Assembly: GCA_913057145.1 (NCBI GenBank)
Contig: CAJXNJ010000007.1
Coordinates: 1-63,273 of the forward strand
Source of the DNA: an uncultured Ectothiorhodospiraceae bacterium
GTDB taxonomy: Bacteria; Pseudomonadota; Gammaproteobacteria; Nitrococcales; Nitrococcaceae
DNA length: 63,273 nt
Reading direction: 5' to 3'
Shown here: one piece after another, positions 27,119 to 43,706 of the stretch
Layout: every line of letters begins with the position of its first letter
How positions within the stretch are numbered: the stretch's first letter is position 1
Program-made: the position numbers and the translations under genes
The notes under the pieces: model-generated
Databases searched by the model: none
Told to the model about the DNA's origin: nothing
What the model saw: only the letters and a program-made list of their open reading frames with translations

Positions 27119-28215
27119 TGCTGCAGCGCCTGGTATTGATCCTGCTATTGCTCGGCTCATGCAACGCACTGGCGAACTCTGTGCCGGCCGAGTCGCTGCG
27201 CATCGATGCGCATGACCTGCCACTGCCTGGGTTGATGCAACAGATTGAGTCCGTCACCAACGAGGTCGAGCAGCCGGCGGACATCAACCCACCCGGGCAG
27301 ACAACCACGCGGTTCGTGCCAGTCCGCTATGCCCGTGCCAGTGAACTGTCAGGCTTGATCGATGCGCAGTCTGTCCGAGTGGATGAGCGCACCAACACAC
27401 TGATCATCACCGCCAATCCACAGGGCCACGCCCGCGCCGAAGCGCTTCTCAAGCAACTGGATGTTCCCGTCCGTCAGGTACTCATCGAGGCCAGAATCGT
27501 CATCGCGAGCGAAGATTTCAGCGATGAAATCGGTGTTGAGTTCGGCTTTCAGCACGAGGGGCGCAGCGGTGATTCCGTCATCATCAGCGGTGGCACCCTC
27601 GATGAAAGCGGCCTGATGGTGGATTTACCAGTGGGTAATGCAGCCGGCTCGGCCGGGCTTGCGATCGGCAAGGTCGGCAGCTATCTGCTGCAGCTCGAGC
27701 TCTCCGCCATGGAGAGTGAAAACCGCGGCGAAATCATCTCAAGCCCGCGGGTGGTGACCGCAAGCCACCAGCAGGCGGAAATCAAGCAGGGCGTGCAGAT
27801 CCCATTCGAGCAGGCAACCTCCAGCGGTGCGACCAGCATTGCTTTTCGCGAGGCCGTTCTGGGACTGGTTGTCACACCGAGAATCACCCCGGATGACCAG
27901 GTGCAGCTTGAGCTTGCCATCAATCAGGACAGTCGCGGCGAGGAGACGCCGGAAGGCCCGGCCATTAATACCCAGTCGGTAAAAACCAATGTCCTTGTTG
28001 CCAATGGCGAGACAGTCGTTCTGGGCGGGGTTTTCGAGCGCACCCAACAACAGGGCCTGCGTCGTGTCCCGCTGATGGCGGATCTGCCTTTGATCGGCGG
28101 ACTTTTTGAACAGCGCACCCGCGTTGATGACCGCAGCGAGCTGCTGGTTTTCGTCACCCCACGCATCCTTGAAGGGACGACCCCGACGGCAAACGCGCTA
28201 GAATCTCAAGGATGA
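27118..28215 (+). CDS. pilQ: short type IV pilus secretin PilQ
   Basis: Outer-membrane channel for the pilus. The N-terminus is a signal peptide; cleavage after ALA at residue 19 is plausible, and LLGSC could instead be a lipobox. Residues 65-118 are one N1/KH-like domain, and 119-352 the secretin domain ending in the signature VPLMADLPLIGGLF and ELLVFVTPRIL. At 365 residues it is about half the usual PilQ length and lacks the AMIN domains. No complete N0/STN domain is recognisable. It overlaps the fusion gene by one base and aroK by 4 bases. No frameshift remnant lies upstream. Confidence 0.9.
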   Translation: MLQRLVLILLLLGSCNALANSVPAESLRIDAHDLPLPGLMQQIESVTNEVEQPADINPPGQTTTRFVPVRYARASELSGLIDAQSVRVDERTNTLIITANPQGHARAEALLKQLDVPVRQVLIEARIVIASEDFSDEIGVEFGFQHEGRSGDSVIISGGTLDESGLMVDLPVGNAAGSAGLAIGKVGSYLLQLELSAMESENRGEIISSPRVVTASHQQAEIKQGVQIPFEQATSSGATSIAFREAVLGLVVTPRITPDDQVQLELAINQDSRGEETPEGPAINTQSVKTNVLVANGETVVLGGVFERTQQQGLRRVPLMADLPLIGGLFEQRTRVDDRSELLVFVTPRILEGTTPTANALESQG

Positions 28216-28736
28216 GCCATATAGACCGAATCTTTCTCATCGGCCCGATGGGCGCAGGCAAGAGCACCATCGGCCGCCGGCTTGCCCAGCGACTGGGTCT
28301 GGAATTCGTGGATCTGGATGCCGCGATCGAAGAGCGAACCGGTGTGGATATTCCCCGCATCTTCGATATTGAAGGCGAGGCCGGTTTTCGGCGACGAGAG
28401 GCCGCGCTACTCGATGAAATCACTCAACGCCCCGGCATTGTCATGGCCACAGGTGGAGGCGCGGTGCTCGATCCCGAGAGCCAGCGACATCTGGGCGCTC
28501 GCGGCGTGGTGATCTACCTGCGCGCCTCCATCGCCACCCAGCTTGCCCGGACCCGAGGAAGCGATCGGCCGATGATTCAGGCGGAGGACCCGGAGGCGAG
28601 ACTCACAAATCTTCTTGCCGAGCGCGGGCCGATTTATGAGGCACTTGCCGATGTCATCGTCGACACGGAAGATGGCAACCCAGAACGTCTTGCCAGACGG
28701 CTCGCCGAACAGGTTCAGCAACCGGGAGTGAACTGA
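28212..28736 (+). CDS. aroK: shikimate kinase
   Basis: Phosphorylates shikimate at the 3-hydroxyl in aromatic amino acid synthesis. It has 174 residues. The P-loop GPMGAGKSTIGRRLA is near residues 11-25, the shikimate-binding D-x-D is DLDAAIE, and GFRRREAALLDE and ATGGGAVL are intact. It overlaps pilQ by 4 bases and abuts aroB directly. The pilQ-aroK-aroB order is conserved in gammaproteobacteria. Confidence 0.97.
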   Translation: MSHIDRIFLIGPMGAGKSTIGRRLAQRLGLEFVDLDAAIEERTGVDIPRIFDIEGEAGFRRREAALLDEITQRPGIVMATGGGAVLDPESQRHLGARGVVIYLRASIATQLARTRGSDRPMIQAEDPEARLTNLLAERGPIYEALADVIVDTEDGNPERLARRLAEQVQQPGVN

Positions 28737-29831
28737 ATGCGTAGGGAAAGGCGCGAGGTCCGAGTTGATCTGAACGAACGCAGCTATCCGATCCATATCG
28801 GTGTCGATCTGCTCAAGGATGCAGGCCTGCTGGCGCAATCCATTACCGCCCGGCAGGTCATGGTGGTGAGCAATGAAACCGTCGCCCCGCTCTATCTCCC
28901 GGCGTTGAAAGCAGCCCTGGGTGATCGACAGGTCGCAGCCGTCAGTCTGCCCGATGGTGAACAGGAAAAAAGCCTTGAGTCGATGCTGCCGGTGTTCGAT
29001 GAAATGCTGGTCAACGGCTTTGGTCGCGATTGTCAGGTGATTGCGCTCGGTGGCGGTGTTATCGGGGATCTGGCCGGGTTTGTCGCTGCCACCTATCAGC
29101 GCGGCGTCGCGTTCATCCAGATCCCGACAACGCTGCTTGCCATGGTTGACTCCTCAGTCGGCGGCAAGACCGGCGTCAATCATCCGCGCGGCAAAAACAT
29201 GATTGGTGCTTTCCATCAGCCACAAGCCGTCATCGCCGATTTGACCGTCCTTGAGACACTGCCGGATCGCGAGCTGCGGGCCGGGCTTGCCGAGGTGGTG
29301 AAATATGCCCTGCTGGGTGATGCCGGCTTTATCGACTGGCTGGAAGCCCACATGGATGAAGCACTGGCGCGGGACCCGGGCGTGCTTGCGGACATCGTCG
29401 AGCGTTGTTGCGCCAACAAGGCCGCCATTGTGGCCGCCGATGAGCGGGAATCCGGCGAACGCGCCCTGCTCAACCTCGGGCATACCTTCGGCCATGCCAT
29501 TGAGGCAGCGCGAGGATATGGGGACTGGCTGCATGGCGAGGCGATCGCGGCCGGGATGTGCATGGCAGCGAGGATGTCAGCCGGGCTTGGCTGGATCAGC
29601 CCCGCCGATCGCGATCGCGCTGTCGCACTTGTGGCAAGCGCAGGACTACCTACCGAGCCACCAACGGATATCTCGGCCTCGCGCTTTCGCGAATTCATGC
29701 GCCGGGATAAGAAAAACCGTGATGGCGCCTTGAGGCTGGTGCTGCTGCGCGGTCTCGGAGACGCCGTGGTCACAGCGGATTACCCGGAATCGGCACTCAC
29801 CGCGACGCTTGAAGGGAGCGATGATGATTAA
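28737..29831 (+). CDS. aroB: 3-dehydroquinate synthase
   Basis: Converts DAHP to 3-dehydroquinate, using NAD and a divalent metal. It has 364 residues. The NAD-binding GGGVIGDLAGFVAATYQRG is near residues 102-120, followed by TTLLAMVDSSVGGKTGVNH. Metal ligands are the Glu in GLAEVVKYALL and the His residues in LNLGHTFGHAIE and LHGEAIAAGM. The ATG follows the aroK stop without a gap. The end overlaps the dgt start region by a few bases. Confidence 0.97.
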   Translation: MRRERREVRVDLNERSYPIHIGVDLLKDAGLLAQSITARQVMVVSNETVAPLYLPALKAALGDRQVAAVSLPDGEQEKSLESMLPVFDEMLVNGFGRDCQVIALGGGVIGDLAGFVAATYQRGVAFIQIPTTLLAMVDSSVGGKTGVNHPRGKNMIGAFHQPQAVIADLTVLETLPDRELRAGLAEVVKYALLGDAGFIDWLEAHMDEALARDPGVLADIVERCCANKAAIVAADERESGERALLNLGHTFGHAIEAARGYGDWLHGEAIAAGMCMAARMSAGLGWISPADRDRAVALVASAGLPTEPPTDISASRFREFMRRDKKNRDGALRLVLLRGLGDAVVTADYPESALTATLEGSDDD

Positions 29832-30996
29832 TACCGGCACCGATCCCCTCGGGCTTGCCCCCTATGCATCGCGACCATCGGCCAGCCGCGGCCGCCGCTA
29901 TCCGGACGACCGGCCGGATCTGCGCAACCTCTTCCAGCGTGATCGCGACCGCATCATCCACAGCTCCGCGTTCCGCCGACTGGAATACAAAACCCAGGTG
30001 TTCGTGAATCACGAGGGCGATCTTTTCCGCACCCGGTTGACGCACAGCCTGGAGGTCGCGCAGATCGCGCGCACCATCGCCCGCGGCATGCAGCTCAATG
30101 AGGATCTCACCGAGGCCATCGCACTGGCGCACGATCTGGGGCACACGCCGTTTGGCCATGCCGGACAGGAGGCACTGGATGCCTGCATGAAGCCCTTCGG
30201 TGGCTTCGAGCACAATCTCCAGTCACTGCGTGTGGTGGATGTGCTGGAAGCCCGCTATCCGGATTTCGATGGCCTCAACCTCACCTTTGAGGCCCGCGAA
30301 GGGCTGGTCAAGCGCTGCCCGTTGGATCAGGCCGAGCGGCTGGGCGAGATCGGCGTTCGGTTTCTTGAGGGCACGCAGCCATCACTCGAGGCTCAGCTGA
30401 CCAATATTGCCGATGAAATTGCCTACAACAGCCATGATGTGGATGACGGTATTCGCGCCGGTCTGCTGGACCTCGAGCAGCTGCAGGCCGTGCCCTGGAT
30501 TGCCGAGATTCATGCCTCGGTGATGGAACGCCACCCGGGGCTGAGTGGCCGGCGCCTTGTCTACCGGGTGGTCCGGGATCTGATTGCCAGCCAGGTCAAT
30601 GACCTCATGCGCGAGAGCACACAGCGCATTGAAGCAGCCTCGCCGGAGAGTGCTGATGCGGTGCGCCAGCTCGAACGCCCACTCATTGGATTCAGCGCGG
30701 ATATGCATGCCCGTCATCGCGCGCTCAAGGACTTCCTCTTCGAACACCTGTATCGCCATTACCGGGTCCATCGCATGACGACCAAGGCAACCGAGGTCAT
30801 ACAGACCCTCTTCGAAGTCTTCATGAACGATATCCGGCTGCTGCCAACGCAGTTTCGCGAGACGGCCGAGGCGCGCGCTGCGGTGCGTGGCGAACGGGGG
30901 CAGGCCAGGGCTGTTGCCGACTATATCGCCGGCATGACTGATCGCTACGCGCTTGATGAACATGAGCGCCTGACCTCGCCGAAACGCCTCAGCTGA
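29824..30996 (+). CDS. dgt: deoxyguanosinetriphosphate triphosphohydrolase-like protein
   Basis: HD-domain dNTP triphosphohydrolase of the short Dgt type, 390 residues from ATG 29824. The metal-binding set is visible: His in [13 protein letters not shown], the HD pair in [15 protein letters not shown], and a late Asp in [28 protein letters not shown] near residue 50 is a family hallmark. GAAGGGAG precedes two adjacent ATGs (29821, 29824) and an in-frame TTG lies at 29809; the second ATG has the better spacing. The start overlaps the aroB end. In vivo substrate preference cannot be read from sequence. Confidence 0.88.
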   Translation: MINTGTDPLGLAPYASRPSASRGRRYPDDRPDLRNLFQRDRDRIIHSSAFRRLEYKTQVFVNHEGDLFRTRLTHSLEVAQIARTIARGMQLNEDLTEAIALAHDLGHTPFGHAGQEALDACMKPFGGFEHNLQSLRVVDVLEARYPDFDGLNLTFEAREGLVKRCPLDQAERLGEIGVRFLEGTQPSLEAQLTNIADEIAYNSHDVDDGIRAGLLDLEQLQAVPWIAEIHASVMERHPGLSGRRLVYRVVRDLIASQVNDLMRESTQRIEAASPESADAVRQLERPLIGFSADMHARHRALKDFLFEHLYRHYRVHRMTTKATEVIQTLFEVFMNDIRLLPTQFRETAEARAAVRGERGQARAVADYIAGMTDRYALDEHERLTSPKRLS

Positions 30997-30998
30997 AG

Positions 30999-31027
30999 TT
31001 GCTGAAAAAAGGCCCGCACGCTATATT
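30999..31027 (+). promoter_or_regulatory. sigma-70 promoter of gltB
   Basis: TTGCTG (30999-31004) and TATATT (31022-31027) are separated by exactly 17 bases, just after the dgt stop. The predicted start is near 31034, giving a leader of about 147 bases before the GTG at 31181. An inverted repeat GGCCCG/CGGGCC (31011-31016 and 31030-31035) brackets the -10 box and could be an operator. Confidence 0.6.
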
Positions 31028-31111
31028 GTCGGGCCATTTGCCCAGAGAATGGGGAGAGTGTCAGTAACTGACCTCGCCCGCCCCGGTGACCCCCACTGCA
31101 AACGCAGAGTA

Positions 31112-31158
31112 CGTTGCTCTCAGCGCAACGGGTCTTCGGCACGGCGCTCCCCCCGAAG
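31112..31158 (+). promoter_or_regulatory. tandem hairpins in the gltB leader
   Basis: Two short stem-loops lie close together in the untranslated leader. CGTTGC/GCAACG (31112-31117 with 31125-31130, 7-base loop) is followed after 3 bases by CTTCGG/CCGAAG (31134-31139 with 31153-31158, 13-base loop). The second stem ends about 22 bases before the GTG start and is followed by an A-rich stretch and the Shine-Dalgarno region. No T-run follows, so they are not terminators. They match no riboswitch class that I recognise. Confidence 0.35.
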
Positions 31159-31180
31159 CAAAAAAAGAGAGGCAGTAAGC

Positions 31181-37058
<5,878 letters not shown>

Positions 37059-37072
37059 TCAGGATTGCAGTG

Positions 37073-38129
37073 ATGGCCGAGCTCCAGAACGACCGCTTCC
37101 TGCGCGCACTGATGCGCGAGCCTGTTGATCGCACGCCGGTTTGGATCATGCGCCAGGCCGGACGTTATCTGCCGGAATACCGCGAAGTGCGCGCCAGGGC
37201 CGGCGGCTTCATGGACCTCTGCAGCAACCCCGAACTCGCCTGCGAAGTCACGCTGCAGCCGCTGCGACGATTCAGACTCGATGCCGCGATACTGTTCTCA
37301 GACATCCTCACCGTCCCCGATGCCATGGGCCTGGGGCTTTATTTTGAGGCCGGTGAGGGCCCTCGCTTTGAGCGCACCGTCCGCGACGCGGCCAGCGTGG
37401 ACGCGCTGCCAGTGCCGGATATCGACAGCGAACTGCGCTATGTCACCGATGCCGTCAGCCTGATTCGCCGTGAGCTCCATGGCGAAGTCCCGCTGATTGG
37501 CTTCTCCGGCAGCCCCTGGACGCTTGCCACTTACATGGTCGAGGGCGGCAGCAGCAAGGACTTCCGGCATATCAAAGCCATGGCCTACGATGCGCCCGAG
37601 GTGCTCGAGCGACTGCTGGCCAAAACCGCTCAGGCCGTTACGGCCTATCTGAATGCCCAGGTCGAAGCCGGCGCTCAGGCCTTGATGATTTTTGACACCT
37701 GGGGCGGCGCACTTGCTCATCATCTCTACCCGCGCTTCTCCCTGTCCTTCGCCGAGCAGATCATCGATGGGCTGATCCGCGAGCGCGAGGGACGACGCAT
37801 CCCGGTGGTTTTCTTCACCAAAGGCGGCGGGCTTTGGCTTGATCGCATTGCCGATTGTGGAGCGGATGCACTGGGGATCGACTGGACGCTTTCATTGTCC
37901 GAGGCCCGTCGGATCGCTGGTGATCGCGTGGCACTGCAGGGCAACCTCGATCCAAGCACGCTCTATGCCAAACCCGAAGTCATTCGTGAAGAGGTAGCGC
38001 GCACGCTTGAGGAATACGGCTTTGGCAGCGGCCATGTCTTCAACTTAGGACACGGCGTTCATCCGCAAATCCCACCCGAACATGTCGCAGCGATGGTCGA
38101 TGCCGTGCACGACCTGAGCCCCGCCTGGC

Positions 38130-38140
<11 letters not shown>
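37073..38140 (+). CDS. hemE: uroporphyrinogen decarboxylase
   Basis: Decarboxylates the four acetate side chains of uroporphyrinogen III to give coproporphyrinogen III. It has 355 residues. Signature 1 is [16 protein letters not shown] (about 22-37), with the catalytic Asp in [12 protein letters not shown] and signature 2 [20 protein letters not shown] lies 8 bases before ATG 37073; a GTG at 37070 is in frame. It overlaps the NUDIX gene by 11 bases. The hemE position after gltBD is conserved in Pseudomonas. Confidence 0.97.
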
Positions 38141-39600
<1,460 letters not shown>

Positions 39601-39623
39601 AGCCACGGATACTGGAGGGACTG

Positions 39624-40442
39624 ATGGATCTCTACGCTGTTTTCGGCCACCCCGTTGGCCATTCACTCTCTCCCCGGATCCATCGGCTGTTTGCCGAGGA
39701 AACCGCCCAGCAGATCGAGTACGAACGCCGCGAGCCACCGCTCGAGGGCTTCGCCGATGCCATCCAGGCCTTTCGCGAGGAAGGCGGGCACGGCGCCAAT
39801 GTCACCGTCCCGTTCAAGGAAGAAGCCTGGTCTCTGGCCGAACAGCGCAGCGAACGCGCCGAGCGGGCCGGTGCGGTCAACACCCTGGTCTGTGGTGACA
39901 TCCTCTATGGCGACAACACCGATGGTGAAGGTCTGATCAACGACCTGCGCAACAACCTGGGCGTCGGCCTCGCCGGCAAACGAATTCTGGTCATCGGTGC
40001 CGGCGGTGCCGCCCGCGGCGTGCTGGGACCGCTGCTGGTGGAACAGCCGGCGAGCCTGGTGATCGCCAACCGCACCGCCGACAAGGCGCGTATCCTCGCC
40101 AAGGCCTTTGACGATATCGGCAGCATTGAAGGCTGCGGGCTGGATGCACTCGAAGGCGAGCGCTTCGAAGTCGTCATTAACGCCACCTCCAGCGGACTGG
40201 ACGGCGAGGTTCCCACACTGCCGGCGAGCATCGTCGCCGATGGCGCCACGGCCTACGATATGTTCTACAGCGCCGAGCCCACGCCTTTTCTGCGCTGGGC
40301 CGAGGCCAATGGCGCATTCCGCACCCGCGACGGCCTGGGCATGCTGGTCGAACAGGCGGCAGCGTCATTTGAATTGTGGCGCCGCATCCGGCCAAGCACC
40401 GAGCCAGTGATCGAAGCCCTGCGCCACGACACCCGCCCCTGA
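39624..40442 (+). CDS. aroE: shikimate dehydrogenase (NADP+)
   Basis: Reduces 3-dehydroshikimate to shikimate. It has 272 residues. The substrate site includes GHPVGHSLSPRIH and the catalytic Lys/Asp pair (NVTVPFKE and GDNTDGEG). The nucleotide-binding GAGGAARGV is near residue 126, followed by NRTADKA, in which the Arg selects NADP. GGAGGGA lies upstream of the ATG. It is the third shikimate-pathway gene of the window, after aroK and aroB. Confidence 0.97.
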   Translation: MDLYAVFGHPVGHSLSPRIHRLFAEETAQQIEYERREPPLEGFADAIQAFREEGGHGANVTVPFKEEAWSLAEQRSERAERAGAVNTLVCGDILYGDNTDGEGLINDLRNNLGVGLAGKRILVIGAGGAARGVLGPLLVEQPASLVIANRTADKARILAKAFDDIGSIEGCGLDALEGERFEVVINATSSGLDGEVPTLPASIVADGATAYDMFYSAEPTPFLRWAEANGAFRTRDGLGMLVEQAAASFELWRRIRPSTEPVIEALRHDTRP

Positions 40443-40446
40443 GCAT

Positions 40447-41667
40447 ATGTTGATTGAGGCCAGCGCCACCCCGGACGCCCTCTTGGTGCTCCTGGTAGGC
40501 GCGGCCATCCTGCTGGCCGTTGCGCTGCGGCATGCTTGTGAGTGGCTCAAAATACCACCGCTCGTGGGCTATATCCTGATTGGTATTGGCCTGAGCTCGC
40601 TGGACGGTATCGCCTATTCCCTTCGTCCACCCGTGTTATCAGCCTTTGAGTTGCTGGCGGCACTTGGCCTGGTCGCACTGTTGTTTCGAGTAGGGCTGGG
40701 CAGCGATCCCCGTCGCCTGCTCGGCAAACTGCCGAGTGCCAGCCTCATCTGGATCGTTAGCGTCGCGTTTTCAGGTCTTGTGGGCTATTTCGCTGCCCGT
40801 TGGGCGGGATTCGAACTGTTACCGGCGCTGGTGGCCGGGACGGCCCTCACAGCCACCAGCATCGGGGTGTCAATGCCACCCTGGCAGGACGCCGGTGTTC
40901 TGCGCAGCGACAGTGGTTCACTGGTCCTGGACATTGCTGAGCTCGACGACATCTCGGGCGTTGTCCTGATGGCGCTTTTGCTGAGTCTCATTCCCACGTT
41001 GACGGCGGGCGCCGGTATCGAGTGGGGCGAGGCAGCAAGGGTCGGTCTGCAACTCCTGGCGAGCCTCACCCTGTTCACGGCGGGCTGTTGGCTATTCGCC
41101 CATTGGCTCGAACCTCCGCTCGCTCGCTTCCTCGCCGCGCGCGAGCGTTCGCCCGCGCGAATGCTCATCGTGATGGCAATCGGCAGTCTGATCGCATCAT
41201 TGGCCGGCTTAATGGGGTTTTCGCTGGCCGTTGGCGCGTTGTTTGCCGGCCTCGTGTTCAGTAAGGCACCCCGACGTATTCGCCAGGACCGTGCCTACAT
41301 GGTGCTATACGACTTTCTGACACCCTTTTTCTTCATCGGCATTGGCCTCAAGCTCGAGCCGGCCGCATTAGGCGGCGCGCTGGAAGCCGGCATTGTCTTA
41401 CTCGTGGCCGCGGTGGCCGGCAAGCTGATTGGAACGGTGCTGCCGGCGCTGTGGGCGGCACCTCAAGGCAGCGCCCTGCCTATCGGGCTGAGCATGGTCC
41501 CTCGCGCGGAAATAGCAATGGTGATTGTGGACCAGGCCGGCCGCTACGGCACCGCCGTTGTCCCGCCCGAACTCTACGGCGCAATGACTCTGGTCACGCT
41601 GGCAACTTGCGCCGCCACCCCCGCCATCGTTGCCCGCCAACTGGCACGTAGCAGCATCCGGCGCTAG
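40447..41667 (+). CDS. CPA2-family cation/proton antiporter, membrane domain only
   Basis: A 406-residue protein with about 11-13 membrane helices. The mid-region TALTATSIGVSMPPWQDAG and AELDDISGVVLMALLL contains the adjacent Asp pair typical of the electrogenic Kef/NapA-type CPA2 exchangers. The later GLVFSKAPRRIR and FFFIGIGLKLEP are also family-like. It has no C-terminal RCK/TrkA-N regulatory domain, unlike KefB/KefC. It starts 4 bases after aroE. Na+ versus K+ preference is not readable. Its stop overlaps that of the facing gene by 4 bases. Confidence 0.85.
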   Translation: MLIEASATPDALLVLLVGAAILLAVALRHACEWLKIPPLVGYILIGIGLSSLDGIAYSLRPPVLSAFELLAALGLVALLFRVGLGSDPRRLLGKLPSASLIWIVSVAFSGLVGYFAARWAGFELLPALVAGTALTATSIGVSMPPWQDAGVLRSDSGSLVLDIAELDDISGVVLMALLLSLIPTLTAGAGIEWGEAARVGLQLLASLTLFTAGCWLFAHWLEPPLARFLAARERSPARMLIVMAIGSLIASLAGLMGFSLAVGALFAGLVFSKAPRRIRQDRAYMVLYDFLTPFFFIGIGLKLEPAALGGALEAGIVLLVAAVAGKLIGTVLPALWAAPQGSALPIGLSMVPRAEIAMVIVDQAGRYGTAVVPPELYGAMTLVTLATCAATPAIVARQLARSSIRR

Positions 41668-42194
41668 TTCCCCGCCTTCTGATGCCGGTGCATCAAACGC
41701 CTGTAGTGGGCGGCTGAATACGGCAGCTGCTCGCGCTCGGTGTCGGTGATCGGGCGGACGGGCTTTGCGGGGCTGCCCAGATACAGATGGCCGGACTCAA
41801 GACGCTTGCCCGGTGGTACCAGTGTATTGGCGCCGATCATGACCTCGTCCTCCACCACCGCGCCATCGAGCACGATCGCCCCCATACCGACAAGCACCCG
41901 GCTACCCACGGTGCAGGCGTGAATGACGGCCCGATGGCCAACCGTGACATCCTCGCCAATGATTGCCGGGAAACCTGACTGATAGGGCCCTTCGTGGGCG
42001 ACATGTACGATGACCCCATCCTGGATATTGCTGCGGGCACCGACCTCGATGCGATGGACATCTCCACGCAGGACAGCCGTCGGCCAGACGGAAACGGACT
42101 CACCCAGCGTCACATCACCGATCACCACCGCGCTGTCATGTACCCAGGCGCTTGCCGGAATGACGGGCATGACGCCCTGATAGGTCTCAATCAC
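41664..42194 (-). CDS. gamma-carbonic anhydrase family protein (YrdA-like)
   Basis: A 176-residue left-handed beta-helix protein with hexapeptide repeats. The three zinc His positions are visible in VIVHVAHEG and VGHRAVIHA. LVGMGAIVLDGAVVEDEVMIG and LYLGSPAKPVRPI match the YrdA/CaiE-like group. Carbonic anhydrase activity has not been shown for many members, so function is open. It starts with GTG at 42194, 11 bases after the gor stop, and is probably co-transcribed with gor. Confidence 0.9.
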   Translation of the reverse strand: MIETYQGVMPVIPASAWVHDSAVVIGDVTLGESVSVWPTAVLRGDVHRIEVGARSNIQDGVIVHVAHEGPYQSGFPAIIGEDVTVGHRAVIHACTVGSRVLVGMGAIVLDGAVVEDEVMIGANTLVPPGKRLESGHLYLGSPAKPVRPITDTEREQLPYSAAHYRRLMHRHQKAGN

Positions 42195-42205
42195 TGCTCG
42201 CCCCT

Positions 42206-43570
42206 TCAGGTCATGGTGACCAGCTCTTCAGCACTGGTCGGGTGAATCGCGACGGTATCGTCGAGATCGCGCTTGGTCGCGCCCATTTTCAGTGCCACGG
42301 CAAAGCCCTGCAGCATTTCATCACTGGCAAGGCCAAAGAGATGAATCCCGATCACCTGCTCGGATTCGCCCCGACAGACAAGCTTCATGGTGGTTGGCTG
42401 TTTGGCCTCGGCCGGTGAGAGCGCGTAGTCCATCGGAGTAAACCGCGTTTCATAGACACGGATTTCATCGCCGTACTCGGCCCGCGCCTGCGCCTCAGTC
42501 AGCCCCACGGTGCCAATGGGCGGATGCGTGAAGACCACCGTGGGTACATCACGATAATCGAGTCTGCGCTCGGCCTGACCACCCCAGAGCCGGTCCGCCA
42601 GTCGCCGGCCGGCGGCGATGGCCACGGGCGTCAGCGGGTAGGGATTATCAGTGACATCGCCCAGAGCAAAGATATGCGGCTGATTGGTGGCCTGCCAGTC
42701 GTCCACCGGAATGGTTCCGCGCTCGCTCATGGCAACACCGGCGGCCTCCAGCCCGAGGTCATCGGTATTCGGCAGTCGGCCAATCGCCCAGATCACCTGA
42801 TCGAGCCCTTCCAACAGACGACCATCATCGGCATGCAGCGTATAACCGCCCCAGTCCGCTTCAAGCCCCGATGGGGTAAAGCCACTGACAAGTTCGGGGC
42901 CGTGCTCGGCGATCGATTCCACATAGGCGTTCTGAATCGATGCATCAAATTCGCGCAGCGGACGCTCGCGCCGCACCACCAGTTTTACATCGCTGCCAAG
43001 CTGACTGAGCACACCGGCCAATTCCACGGCGATATACCCGGCACCAACCACGGCGACTTTCTGCGGCCGGTCCTGCAGGGCAAAAAAACCGTCAGAATCA
43101 ATGCCGAGATCACCTCCGGGGATGCCGGGCCGGCCCGGCACACCGCCCGTGGCGATGACAAAACGCTCGGCGGTGTAATGCGTGCCATCCACCTCCACCG
43201 TATTGGCATCGACAAATCGGGCATGCCCGCGGATGACCTCAACGCCGGATTTGTCCAGGTTGCGATCGTAAATGCCGTTCAGCCGCTCGATATAGGCCTC
43301 GCGCGCGGCAACAAGCACCGACCAGTCAAGCCGCGGCTCAACACCGGAGAAGCCATAGTCACCGGCCCGCTCCATCACCTCGGCTGCATGAGCGGCCTGC
43401 CACATCACCTTCTTCGGTACACAGCCGACGTTGACGCAGGTGCCGCCGAGGCGAGCCGATTCAACAACCGCACATCGCGCTCCATACGAGGCCGCACGTC
43501 TTGCGGTTGCAATGCCGCCGCTACCGGCACCGATGCAAATCAGATCATAGGCTTGTGGCTGCGCTGCCAT
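42206..43570 (-). CDS. gor: glutathione-disulfide reductase
   Basis: Regenerates reduced glutathione with NADPH. It has 454 residues from ATG 43570. FAD-binding is [14 protein letters not shown] near residue 13, and the redox disulfide is [13 protein letters not shown] near 41-53. The NADPH site has [15 protein letters not shown], and the C-terminal dimer-interface His-Glu pair is in [17 protein letters not shown] preference is supported by the downstream [11 protein letters not shown] Arg residues. ATG 43573 and TTG 43576 are alternative starts. Confidence 0.94.
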   Translation of the reverse strand: MAAQPQAYDLICIGAGSGGIATARRAASYGARCAVVESARLGGTCVNVGCVPKKVMWQAAHAAEVMERAGDYGFSGVEPRLDWSVLVAAREAYIERLNGIYDRNLDKSGVEVIRGHARFVDANTVEVDGTHYTAERFVIATGGVPGRPGIPGGDLGIDSDGFFALQDRPQKVAVVGAGYIAVELAGVLSQLGSDVKLVVRRERPLREFDASIQNAYVESIAEHGPELVSGFTPSGLEADWGGYTLHADDGRLLEGLDQVIWAIGRLPNTDDLGLEAAGVAMSERGTIPVDDWQATNQPHIFALGDVTDNPYPLTPVAIAAGRRLADRLWGGQAERRLDYRDVPTVVFTHPPIGTVGLTEAQARAEYGDEIRVYETRFTPMDYALSPAEAKQPTTMKLVCRGESEQVIGIHLFGLASDEMLQGFAVALKMGATKRDLDDTVAIHPTSAEELVTMT

Positions 43571-43636
43571 CATCAACTCCCGAATGCCTGTTCAATACCA
43601 CTATTCTCGCAGATAAGCCGAACTCACACAGGCATG

Positions 43637-43665
43637 TTGGGCTCGAACTTCCTGCCATGTATCTC
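43637..43665 (+). promoter_or_regulatory. possible promoter of prlC
   Basis: TTGGGC (43637-43642) and TATCTC (43660-43665) are 17 bases apart, 41 bases before the prlC ATG. Both boxes are partial matches. The divergent gap (43571-43706) holds no other recognisable element. Confidence 0.3.
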
Positions 43666-43706
43666 TACCCTTTGTCCTGTTAACCATCAAAGAGATTGAA
43701 GACATC

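Noticed and set aside
31011-31035. GGCCCG/CGGGCC hairpin as a dgt terminator
   Set aside because: The stem is only six pairs with a 13-base loop and no T-run follows; it overlaps the gltB -10 box, so an operator or chance is more likely.
31049-31180. N-terminal extension of gltB
   Set aside because: The 44 extra residues are basic and atypical, cover the leader hairpins, and would displace the catalytic Cys far from the normal propeptide position.
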